In this document: in pieces, positions 1-7,060 of the stretch | Layout of the letters: every line of letters starts with the position of its first letter | Position numbering within the stretch: position 1 is the stretch's first letter | Assembly (NCBI RefSeq): GCF_009742725.1 | Contig: NZ_WPHG01000002.1 | Location: 372,001-436,000, forward strand | DNA from: Nitratireductor arenosus | Lineage (GTDB): Bacteria; Pseudomonadota; Alphaproteobacteria; Rhizobiales; Rhizobiaceae | Direction: 5' to 3' | Length of the DNA stretch: 64,000 nucleotides | Notes under the pieces: generated by a model | Seen by the model: the letters and a program-made list of their open reading frames with translations, nothing else | Told to the model about the DNA's origin: nothing | The model's database searches: none | Program-made: the position numbers and the translations under genes

Positions 1-138
1 GCGGGTGATCGCATGGATGCCGGACTTGCCGGCCGTCAGCGCCTGCCAGTTCTCGCGCTTGCCCACGCCCAGCGCGGTCACGACGCCGATCCCGGTCACT
101 GCCACGGTACGCCTGCCAAAACGATCGTTTTTGCTCAT
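1..138 (-). CDS. beta-ketoacyl-ACP synthase, N-terminus only (partial)
   Basis: The minus strand reads in from an ATG at 138 and is cut by the window edge after 46 codons. The visible protein begins MSKNDRFGRRTVAVTGIGVV and continues with TALGVGK, which is the standard N-terminus of a FabF/KAS II condensing enzyme. It sits 34 bp downstream of another synthase gene and in the same direction as acpXL. In rhizobia this position belongs to fabF1XL, one of the two condensing enzymes that build the very-long-chain hydroxy fatty acid of lipid A. The active site is outside the window, so the catalytic state cannot be judged. Family is clear; the fabF1XL role is inferred from position. Confidence 0.8.
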   Translation of the reverse strand, partial: MSKNDRFGRRTVAVTGIGVVTALGVGKRENWQALTAGKSGIHAITR

Positions 139-172
139 CTCACGCTCCAAACCGCGCCGGCGGCCGCGGTAT

Positions 173-1348
173 TCAGGCCGGTTCGATCAAGGCCGCGCCT
201 TCGCCCCGGCGATACCCGATCGTGGTCGCGACCACGGCGCCGACGGCGGCGGCGGCCGTTTCGCAACCGGCATCGAAGGGGGCAAGGGCATGGTTTTTCT
301 CCACCGCCAGGGCGGCGAGCGCGACGGCGAAGGGAAACTGGGCTTCCTTCAAATGGCCGGTCAGGGAGGAAAAGCCGCGCGCGGCCAGACCGCGTTTGTC
401 GAGAGCGGTCTTTTCCGCGACGGTCGCCGCCGCGGCACCGGATGCGCCGGACATGGCGAAGGCCGGCGTGACACCGTTCGACGCCGTCTCGATGAGCGCG
501 CCGATCCTGTCGGGAAAGGTTTCCGGCGCGCGGCTGCTTCCTTCCGAGACGATCCGGCCGATCATGGCATAGGCTTTGCGTCCGCGCTCTTGTGCGTGCG
601 CGCGCGTTTCCAGAACCAGAAAGGCCGCGCCCGAACCGGTGATGATGCCGCCCCGCTCACCGCGCGCCCATACCGGCGCCCAGTCGCCACGATGCAGAAG
701 GCCGTCCAGCTCGTAGCTCAACAGATAGTCGGGATGCTCGCTCTGGAAGGCGCCGCCGACCAGGAGATGGCTCGACTGGCCGGCGCGGATGCGGGCCACC
801 GCCGTCTCCAGCGCCGAAACGCCGGCACCTTCCTCACCCATGAAGGTGCGCGAGGAGCCGGTGACCTTGTGGACGATCGAGATGTTGCCGGCCAGAAGGT
901 TGGAAAGCTGGGCCAGAAACAGCGTCGGCCTGAGTTCCGTCGTCAGCTTCTCGTTCAACAGCAGGTCCTGGTCGTTGCGCGTCAGCGAAGCGTCCAGGAT
1001 TGCAGTGTCGACGGCCAGGTCGCGCTCGCCGCCGCCGGCGGCCACGATCATGTCCATCGTCGCGCACAGAGCCTCGTCGCCCTTGATGGCGGCGTCGTCG
1101 AGCGCGAGGCCGGCCGCATAGGTGCCGAGCCGCTGCCAGGTCTCCATCTGGCGCTGGTCGCCGCGTCGCGGGATCTGCGCGCTCCAGTCGATTTCGGGCA
1201 GAGGGTGGACGCTGTAGGGGCTGAAGCGCTCGGCGTCGACGACCGGCGCGGGGCTGTCGGCGGTCAGCGCATCCCAATGCGCCTGCCTGCCCACGCCCAG
1301 GCAGGAGACGATGCCGATGCCGGTGATGACGACGTCCTGGTCGCTCAT
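173..1348 (-). CDS. beta-ketoacyl-ACP synthase-like protein lacking the catalytic cysteine (FabF2XL type)
   Basis: A 391-residue thiolase-fold condensing enzyme that directly follows acpXL (36 bp gap), so it probably acts on acyl chains carried by AcpXL for the C28 hydroxy fatty acid of lipid A. The N-terminus (VVITGIGIVSCLGVG) is typical of KAS. At the place where FabF has its nucleophile (a Cys-Ser-Thr-Gly type motif) this protein reads VTGSSRTFMGEEGAG, near residue 163, with no cysteine. The HGTST segment carrying the first active-site histidine is also replaced; the second histidine (SLTGHLKEA) remains. A protein of this kind could be the non-condensing, chain-length-setting half of a heterodimer with the next synthase, as KS/CLF pairs are in type II polyketide systems. 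That partnership is inference. Confidence 0.85.
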   Translation of the reverse strand: MSDQDVVITGIGIVSCLGVGRQAHWDALTADSPAPVVDAERFSPYSVHPLPEIDWSAQIPRRGDQRQMETWQRLGTYAAGLALDDAAIKGDEALCATMDMIVAAGGGERDLAVDTAILDASLTRNDQDLLLNEKLTTELRPTLFLAQLSNLLAGNISIVHKVTGSSRTFMGEEGAGVSALETAVARIRAGQSSHLLVGGAFQSEHPDYLLSYELDGLLHRGDWAPVWARGERGGIITGSGAAFLVLETRAHAQERGRKAYAMIGRIVSEGSSRAPETFPDRIGALIETASNGVTPAFAMSGASGAAAATVAEKTALDKRGLAARGFSSLTGHLKEAQFPFAVALAALAVEKNHALAPFDAGCETAAAAVGAVVATTIGYRRGEGAALIEPA

Positions 1349-1384
1349 GCCCCTGTCACGTCTTTGCGAGTGAATGACGACCCG

Positions 1385-1663
1385 TCAGGCCTTGGCCGCA
1401 ACCAGCGCGTCGATCTTGGCGCACAGGTTCTTCATGACGAAATAATCCTCTGTGGGAACCTTGCCGTCATTGACCTCCTGGGTCCACTTCTCGAGCGGGA
1501 TCTTGATGCCGAATTCCTTGTCGATCGCAAACACGATGTCGAGGAAGTCCAGGCTGTCGATGCCGAGATCGTCGATCGTGTGGCTTTCGGCGGTGATGGT
1601 GTCGCGGTCGATCTCGCTGGTCTCCGCGATGATGTCGGCAACTCTGTCGAACGTGGAGGGCAC
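1385..1663 (-). CDS. acpXL: acyl carrier protein AcpXL
   Basis: A 92-residue acyl carrier protein matching the rhizobial AcpXL closely in length and sequence as I recall it. AcpXL carries the growing 27-hydroxyoctacosanoate chain that LpxXL later transfers to lipid A. Ser37 in the GIDSLDFLD motif is the 4'-phosphopantetheine attachment site. The acidic helix ([16 protein letters not shown]) and the C-terminal alanine/lysine tail are typical of the XL subfamily rather than of housekeeping AcpP. It is the first gene of a minus-strand operon with two synthase genes. The dehydratase gene fabZXL, which normally follows acpXL, is not present in the 36 bp before the next gene. Confidence 0.95.
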   Translation of the reverse strand: MPSTFDRVADIIAETSEIDRDTITAESHTIDDLGIDSLDFLDIVFAIDKEFGIKIPLEKWTQEVNDGKVPTEDYFVMKNLCAKIDALVAAKA

Positions 1664-1874
1664 GGTTTTATCCTTGGGAAATCTCGAAATGGTCGGTCGC
1701 GGTGTCTAGTCCGTTTTTGCCTTTAGGGGAAGGGTGAATTGCCCGCCGCGACGCGCGAAGGGCGTCGTCGACGCGCGCTTGCGGTGTGGCGTAACATCAA
1801 ACAACGGCCGGCGCGGCTCGAAACGGACGACGCCCGGCGGGCACGGCTCGGATTTTCGCAAGGTTATTCTTGTA

Positions 1875-1886
1875 TCTTATATAAGA
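1875..1886. promoter_or_regulatory. GntR operator candidate, left arm
   Basis: TCTTATATAAGA is a perfect 12-bp palindrome ending 52 bp before the kinase start codon. The 17 bases from 1875 (palindrome plus CTTGA) recur exactly in front of suyA at 8832. The AT-rich island stands out in very GC-rich DNA. The GntR gene between the two operons is the obvious candidate binder, which would make this the switch for the sugar-cleaving arm. Confidence 0.7.
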
Positions 1887-1938
1887 CTTGATAGTCTGGT
1901 CAGTGTAACCTCCGCGTGCCTTCAGAGAACCGGTCGCC

Positions 1939-2835
1939 ATGACAAAAATCCTGCTTGCCGGCGTCGCCGTGATCGACATCGTGATGTCGGTCGACGAGAT
2001 GCCGCGGAAGGCCGAAAAATACCGCGCCCGCGATGCGGCGATCGTCGGCGGCGGCTGCGCGGCCAACGCGGCGGTGGCCGTGGCGCGGCTGGGCGGCGAG
2101 GCGTTGCTGTGCGCGCGTGTCGGGCGCGATCCGATCGGCGCCATGATCGTTGCGGAGCTGGAGGCGGAAGGGGTCGATTGCACGCGGGTGCGCCGGCTGG
2201 ACAAGGGGCGTTCGTCGTTTTCCTCGGTGTTTGTCGATGCTGGCGGCGAGCGTCAGATCGTCAATTTCCGCGATATGGAGCTCAGCTTCGATGCCGGGTG
2301 GCTCGAGGCGGACATGCCGCAGAATGTCGACGCGATCCTGGCCGACACGCGCTGGCCGCAAGGCGCGGCTGTCGCGATGCGAGCGGCGCGGCGCTTGGGC
2401 GTGCCCGGCATCCTTGATGCCGAGGCGCCGGTGCGCGAGGCCGAAGAGGCGCTCGCGCATGCCTCCCACATCGCCTTTTCGGCCCAGGGCCTGCGCGATT
2501 TCGCCGGCATGGACGATCTCGACCGCGCTCTGGCGACAGCGCGTGCGGAGACCGGCGCCTGGGTCTGCTACACCAATGGCGCGAAAGGGGTTTTCTTTCT
2601 CGACGGCGCGTCGGGCGGGCGCGTGCCTGCCTTTGCCGTCGACATCGTCGACACGCTCGGCGCGGGCGATGTCTGGCACGGCGCCTTCGCGCTGGCGCTG
2701 GGCGAGGGCCAGGCGGAAGCCGAGGCGATCCGCTTCGCCAATGCGGTGGCGGCGATCAAATGCACCCGCTTTGGCGGCCGCGAAGGAACGCCGGACCGGA
2801 TCGAGGCGGACAGGTTTTTGAGGGCAGCGGCATGA
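1939..2835 (+). CDS. yihV: PfkB-family kinase, probable 6-deoxy-6-sulfofructose kinase (YihV-like)
   Basis: Likely phosphorylates C1 of sulfofructose with ATP to give sulfofructose-1-phosphate. It is a 298-residue ribokinase-fold protein, the same length as E. coli YihV as I recall it, and aligns to it without gaps over the first 140 residues. Shared stretches are GKY/EKY near 27, VGGG at 36-39, GER..IN at 103-109, and ADxRW at 135-139. Lys27, Asn109 and Arg138, which I recall as lying around the sulfonate in the YihV structure, are all kept. The PfkB signature DTLGAGDVWHGA holds the catalytic Asp near 242. It is the first gene after the GntR-type palindrome and overlaps the aldolase gene by 4 bp (ATGA). 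A different hexulose kinase is possible, but the sulfolactate genes nearby favour a sulfosugar. Confidence 0.8.
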   Translation: MTKILLAGVAVIDIVMSVDEMPRKAEKYRARDAAIVGGGCAANAAVAVARLGGEALLCARVGRDPIGAMIVAELEAEGVDCTRVRRLDKGRSSFSSVFVDAGGERQIVNFRDMELSFDAGWLEADMPQNVDAILADTRWPQGAAVAMRAARRLGVPGILDAEAPVREAEEALAHASHIAFSAQGLRDFAGMDDLDRALATARAETGAWVCYTNGAKGVFFLDGASGGRVPAFAVDIVDTLGAGDVWHGAFALALGEGQAEAEAIRFANAVAAIKCTRFGGREGTPDRIEADRFLRAAA

Positions 2836-3878
2836 TCGCGCTTTCGCCGGGAAAATTGTGGGGCATGCGCAGGCTGGCCGATACCGGCGGTCGCTTCAAG
2901 ATGACAGCGGTCGACCAGCGCCCGCCGATCAAGGCGCCGATCGCGGCGCATTACGGCCTCGACGAGGCGCCCTACGACGACGTCGCCGGCTTCAAGGCGC
3001 TGCTGATCGAAACCCTGCAGGCCGAATCCTCGGCGATGCTGCTCGACCCGCATTTTGCCATTCCGCGCGGCCTCCGGTTCCTGTCGCCGCAAAAGGGGCT
3101 GGTGGTCACGCTCGAGGATTCCGTGTTTCGCGAGACCGGGCAGGGGCGGGTGTCGCAGGAGATCGACAACTGGTCCGTCGGCAAGATCAAACGCATGGGC
3201 GGCGATGCGGTCAAGGTTCTGGCCTGGTATCGGCCGGATGCCGGCGCTGCTGTCTGTGCGCAGCAACGTGACTTCACGAAACGAATCGGGGAAGCCTGCC
3301 AGCGCTTTGATATCCCGTTCGTTTTCGAGCTTTTGGTCTATCCGTTGGCGGCCGATGCGCATCAGACGCGCGACTATGTCGAACTGAAGGGCAAGAAGGC
3401 GGACGACGTGCTGAAATCGGTCGAGACCTTCGCTGCCTCCGACTACGGCGTCGATCTGTTCAAGCTCGAAAGCCCGGTCAATGCCGACGACGTGCCGGGC
3501 GCCGATGGCGACGGGGCGGCCGCCGTCCAGGCGCTGTTCGACGAGATGGGCCGGCTTGCGGGGCGGCCCTGGGTGATGCTGTCGGCGGGCGCGGGCGAGG
3601 AGGCGTTCCGCAGGATACTCACCCATGCCTTTCGCGCCGGCGCGTCGGGATATCTCGCCGGCCGGGCGATCTGGCTGGAGGCGTTTTCGCATTTCCCCGA
3701 CTGGCCGCGCATGCGCGCCGCGCTGGAAACCGACGCGGCGGCCTATATGCGCACCCTAAACAGCCTGACCGATGCAAAGGCGATGCCCTGGGACGTCCAT
3801 CCGGCCTATGGCGCGAACGGCGCGCGGTTTTGTCCCGCCGATGCGGGTTTCCGCCACAGCTACGGAGAGCTGGCGTGA
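2832..3878 (+). CDS. class I LacD/YihT-type aldolase, probable sulfofructose-1-phosphate aldolase
   Basis: Likely splits sulfofructose-1-phosphate into DHAP and 3-sulfolactaldehyde. The ATG at 2832 overlaps the kinase stop codon and gives 348 residues. The fold is the LacD/YihT TIM barrel: AVDQR at 26-30 near the N-terminus, Schiff-base Lys211 in DLFKLESP (compare DLYKVEMP in YihT), then GASGYLAGRAIW, whose Arg corresponds to the arginine I recall contacting the sulfonate in YihT. It is about 50 residues longer than YihT, with extra sequence around 100-120 and 175-195, and in overall length is nearer LacD (tagatose-1,6-bisphosphate aldolase). Substrate assignment rests on translational coupling to the YihV-like kinase and on the downstream sulfolactate genes. 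Confidence 0.75.
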   Translation: MIALSPGKLWGMRRLADTGGRFKMTAVDQRPPIKAPIAAHYGLDEAPYDDVAGFKALLIETLQAESSAMLLDPHFAIPRGLRFLSPQKGLVVTLEDSVFRETGQGRVSQEIDNWSVGKIKRMGGDAVKVLAWYRPDAGAAVCAQQRDFTKRIGEACQRFDIPFVFELLVYPLAADAHQTRDYVELKGKKADDVLKSVETFAASDYGVDLFKLESPVNADDVPGADGDGAAAVQALFDEMGRLAGRPWVMLSAGAGEEAFRRILTHAFRAGASGYLAGRAIWLEAFSHFPDWPRMRAALETDAAAYMRTLNSLTDAKAMPWDVHPAYGANGARFCPADAGFRHSYGELA

Positions 3879-3892
3879 GACATCTTGCCGGG

Positions 3893-4447
3893 TCAGTTGA
3901 AGACGATGCGGCCGAGCACGACCAGGCCGGTCTCGTCGGGCGCGACGATCAGCGCCTCGCCCTCGCGCGTCGCGCGTCCGGTGAGCGCCTTGATGACGGT
4001 CAGATCGGCGACCATGATCATGTTGCCGGAGCCGGAAAAGCCATGCACCGCCTCGACGGTTGCGGCCAGAGCCTCGGCGGTGGCCGTCTCGTCCTCGCCG
4101 GGCGGGTCGAGCGGCGCGAAGGCTTCCACCGCGTCGGCGCCGAAGGCCAGACGCGCCGTCTCCAGGGCCCGGCAGAGCCGGCTCGACAGGACGCGTTCCA
4201 CCGGCGCGCCGCGCGCGGCGATCAGCGAGCCGAGACGGCGCGCCTGGTTCCGGCCACGTTCGGACAGGTTGCGCTGGGTGTTGCATTTTTCGATATCGAA
4301 ATTGGGCGGTTCGATCGTGCCGAGCGCATAGGCATGGCGCATCAGCACGACCTGGCCGCCGCCGCGCAGCAGCGCCCATCCGGCTTCGGTCGCCTGGACC
4401 GGCAGGGCGAAAAAAATCAGTGCGAGGGTGGTGAATATCCGGATCAT
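3893..4447 (-). CDS. exported histidine phosphatase (SixA/phosphoglycerate-mutase superfamily)
   Basis: A 184-residue protein on the opposite strand to its neighbours. It starts at the ATG at 4447 with a clear signal peptide (hydrophobic stretch to an ALPVQA cleavage site near residue 19), so it should be periplasmic. The catalytic motif VVLMRHA follows near residue 40, the SxRGxxQA-like motif (LSERGRNQARRLG) near 70-80, and a downstream GNMIMVADL takes the place of the second active-site histidine segment, where the usual GH pair is not obvious. Substrate unknown. It lies convergent to the aldolase (14 bp gap) and divergent from the isomerase (45 bp gap), so it interrupts the sugar operon. 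It could dephosphorylate a periplasmic ester or simply be an inserted neighbour. Confidence 0.75.
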   Translation of the reverse strand: MIRIFTTLALIFFALPVQATEAGWALLRGGGQVVLMRHAYALGTIEPPNFDIEKCNTQRNLSERGRNQARRLGSLIAARGAPVERVLSSRLCRALETARLAFGADAVEAFAPLDPPGEDETATAEALAATVEAVHGFSGSGNMIMVADLTVIKALTGRATREGEALIVAPDETGLVVLGRIVFN

Positions 4448-4492
4448 GCGCCTTCCTGTCGGATCGCCGAACACTGGATATAGGGATACGGG

Positions 4493-5908
4493 ATGGGAAG
4501 CAAAGCCAAAGCGCCCGGCAACGGCAAGATCGCGATCCTGCCGCTCGGGCGGCCGACTTTCGACCTCCCCTTTGCCGAGGAGAGACTGGCGGCGATGCTG
4601 GCCGCGCTCGAGCGCGCCGGCGCCGAACTGACGGGCCCCCGCTCGCTGCTGCTCGACCTTGATGCCGCGCGCGCCGCGATCGCCGACCTGTCGGCGAGCG
4701 TCCCCGACCAGGTGCTTGTGCTGCAGGTCACTTTCACCGATGCCGGCATGGTGGCCGAGGCGGCGCGGGCCTTTTCCGGCCCGTTGTCGATCTGGGCGGT
4801 GCCGGAGCCGCGTCTCGGCGGACGGTTGAGGCTGAACGCGTTTTGCGGGCTCAACCTCGCCGCGCACGCGCTCGGCCTGGCTGAACGGGCGTTCGGCTAT
4901 CTCTACGCCGACCCGCAGGCGGCGGAGGTCGATCGCGATCTGGCTGCGCTGCTTGCGGGCAAGCGCATCGCGCGGCCGGAGCCGACGCGCCCGGCGACAG
5001 GCGGTGATCCGCGCGGGCGGCAGGCCGCCCTCAGCCTGCGCGGTACGCGTATCGGTCGCATCGGCAAGCATCCCGACGGCTTCGATACCTGCGCCTACGA
5101 CGAGGCGAAGATCGCCGCGCTGGCGGGCGTGCATGTCGAAGAACTCGAACTCGACACCCTGTTCCACCGCGCAGGCGCGGCGGAGAACACCGCCGTCGAA
5201 ACGGTCGCGACGCATGCGCAAACGACGCTTGGCGGACTGGACCGCATCGATCAGGGCCAGCTCGACCGGTCCTACCGTCTCAAGGTCGCGCTCGACGGGT
5301 TGCGCGTCGACAATCGCTACGATGCGTTTGCGATCCGCTGCTGGCCGGAAAGCTTTACCGAGTATGGCGGGGCGGTGTGCGGGCCGGTGGCGATGCTGGG
5401 CGAGGCGCGCGTTCCGTGCGCCTGCGAGGCCGACGTCTATGGCGCTTTGTCGAGCCTGCTTCTGCAGCGTGTCGCCGGCACGCCGGCCTTTTTGACCGAC
5501 CTTGTCGATCTCGACGCGGCCGACAATAGCGGTGTTGTGTGGCATTGCGGCCAGGCGCCGCTGTCGATGGCCGATCCGGGTTTCGCGCCGCAGGCGACCA
5601 TCCACACCAACCGCAGGATGCCGCTGCTTTACCAGTTCCCGCTGAGGCCCGGCCGGGTCACCTTTTTGCGCATCAGCCAGGCGCGGGGGCGAACGGTGGC
5701 GGTGATCGGTGGCGGCGAGATGCTCAAGCGGCCGATGGCTTTTACCGGCACGTCGGGCGTGGTGCGCTTCGACACCCCGGCGGCAAAACTGCTCGATCGC
5801 GTCATGGGCGCGGCGCTCGAGCATCACCTCGCGCTCGCTTATGGAGACCATCGCGATGCTCTCGGAGCCGCAGCCGAAACCCTCGGCATCCCGATCCTCG
5901 ACCTCTGA
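4493..5908 (+). CDS. L-fucose isomerase-fold protein, candidate sulfoquinovose isomerase
   Basis: A 471-residue protein of the fucose/arabinose isomerase-like superfamily (COG2407 type). The C-terminal half has the usual metal-site pattern: CEADVYG with Glu312 and Asp314, FLTDLVD with Asp337, and a conserved His351 in VVWHCGQAP. In a sulfoglycolytic pathway it would interconvert SQ and sulfofructose, a job done in E. coli by the unrelated YihS. I recall a COG2407 protein proposed for this step in the Arthrobacter sulfo-EMP variant; that should be verified. It follows kinase and aldolase genes after an intervening opposite-strand gene, and ends 1 bp before the Gfo/Idh/MocA gene, so those two are surely cotranscribed. 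Fold assignment is strong, substrate is inferred. Confidence 0.75.
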   Translation: MGSKAKAPGNGKIAILPLGRPTFDLPFAEERLAAMLAALERAGAELTGPRSLLLDLDAARAAIADLSASVPDQVLVLQVTFTDAGMVAEAARAFSGPLSIWAVPEPRLGGRLRLNAFCGLNLAAHALGLAERAFGYLYADPQAAEVDRDLAALLAGKRIARPEPTRPATGGDPRGRQAALSLRGTRIGRIGKHPDGFDTCAYDEAKIAALAGVHVEELELDTLFHRAGAAENTAVETVATHAQTTLGGLDRIDQGQLDRSYRLKVALDGLRVDNRYDAFAIRCWPESFTEYGGAVCGPVAMLGEARVPCACEADVYGALSSLLLQRVAGTPAFLTDLVDLDAADNSGVVWHCGQAPLSMADPGFAPQATIHTNRRMPLLYQFPLRPGRVTFLRISQARGRTVAVIGGGEMLKRPMAFTGTSGVVRFDTPAAKLLDRVMGAALEHHLALAYGDHRDALGAAAETLGIPILDL

Positions 5909-5909
5909 C

Positions 5910-7001
5910 ATGCGCGCCGGCACGATACGCTACGCCGTGATCGGCACGGGCATGATGGGCCGCGAGCACATGCGCAATATCGCCCTGCTCGAGGGGGCCG
6001 AAATCACCGCGCTCGCCGATCCGAATGCCGACAGCCTGGCGCAGGCGGTGGCGGGCGGCCGCGCCGGACTGGCGCAATACCGGGATCACCGCGCGCTGCT
6101 GTCGGCCGGCGGCTTCGACTGCGTGGTGATCGCCAGTCCCAACGACACCCATGCCGCGGTGCTCGCCGACGTGCTGGCGGCGCAAAAGCCGGTGCTGGTG
6201 GAAAAGCCGCTTTGCGCGACGCTCGAGGATTGCCGCGCGATGCTGCGGCTTGCCGAAAAGGCGGTCGCTCCGGCCTGGGTGGCGATGGAATATCGCTACA
6301 TGCCGCCGGTCGAGCGGCTGATCGACAAATTGCGGGCCGGCGAGGCGGGACGGCTCAAAATGATCGCGATTCGCGAGCATCGCTTTCCGTTTTTGCAGAA
6401 AATCGACGATTGGAACCGGTTTTCCGTGCGTACCGGCGGCACTTTGGTCGAAAAATGCTGTCATTTCTTCGATCTTATGCGGTTTATGGCCGGGGCGGAG
6501 GCCAGGCGCGTCTACGCCTCGGGCGCCATGGACGTCAATTTTGTCGGCGAGACCTATGGCGGCCGGCCGGCGGACATTCTCGACAACGCCTTCGTCGTCG
6601 TCGATTTCGATAACGGCGTGCGCGCCATGCTCGATCTGTGCATGTTTGCCGAAGGGTCCTATTGGCAGGAACAGATCGCCGCGACCGGGGATCTGGCCTC
6701 GATCGAGGCGTTCGTGCCCGGACCGGCCCGATTTTCGCCCGACGGGCGCGTGCGGCTGTCGGAACTGGTCGTTTCGCCACGCGCCACCAAACAGCCCGTG
6801 CGCGAGGAAATCCATGTCGATCCCGTCATCCTGGCGGCGGGCGATCATCACGGCTCGACCTTTTTCCAGCATCAGAAATTTCTCGACATGGTGCGCCACG
6901 GCGGAACGCCCGAAGTCACGCTCGAGGACGGCATGCGCGCGGTGATGATCGGCCAGGCGGCGGAGGAAAGCGCCAGGACGGGCTCGGCGATCGCGCTCTG
7001 A
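5910..7001 (+). CDS. Gfo/Idh/MocA family protein (sulfosugar oxidoreductase or NAD-dependent glycosidase)
   Basis: A 363-residue two-domain protein. The N-terminal Rossmann fold has GTGMMG at residues 12-17 and the family EKP motif at 98-100 (VLVEKPLCA), where the lysine is a usual catalytic residue. The C-terminal beta-sheet domain contains KCCHFFDLMRFM in the place of the family GGG...D/H motif. The ATG at 5910 follows the isomerase stop by 1 bp, indicating tight coupling. Possible roles are SQ (or another hexose sulfonate) dehydrogenase, or an NAD-dependent sulfoquinovosidase of the kind recently described in this fold (GH188, as I recall). No conventional GH31 sulfoquinovosidase is in the window, which makes the second role attractive. 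Family certain, function open. Confidence 0.8.
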   Translation: MRAGTIRYAVIGTGMMGREHMRNIALLEGAEITALADPNADSLAQAVAGGRAGLAQYRDHRALLSAGGFDCVVIASPNDTHAAVLADVLAAQKPVLVEKPLCATLEDCRAMLRLAEKAVAPAWVAMEYRYMPPVERLIDKLRAGEAGRLKMIAIREHRFPFLQKIDDWNRFSVRTGGTLVEKCCHFFDLMRFMAGAEARRVYASGAMDVNFVGETYGGRPADILDNAFVVVDFDNGVRAMLDLCMFAEGSYWQEQIAATGDLASIEAFVPGPARFSPDGRVRLSELVVSPRATKQPVREEIHVDPVILAAGDHHGSTFFQHQKFLDMVRHGGTPEVTLEDGMRAVMIGQAAEESARTGSAIAL

Positions 7002-7060
7002 GGCCGGGCCGGCGGGCGGCGTGCCTTGCCGGCGGCCGCCGACTTGCCTATCAGGCAGGC

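Noticed and set aside
3893-5923. A long minus-strand frame extending the histidine phosphatase to 676 residues
   Set aside because: The phosphatase domain begins with its own signal peptide at 4447; everything upstream is antisense to the isomerase gene.
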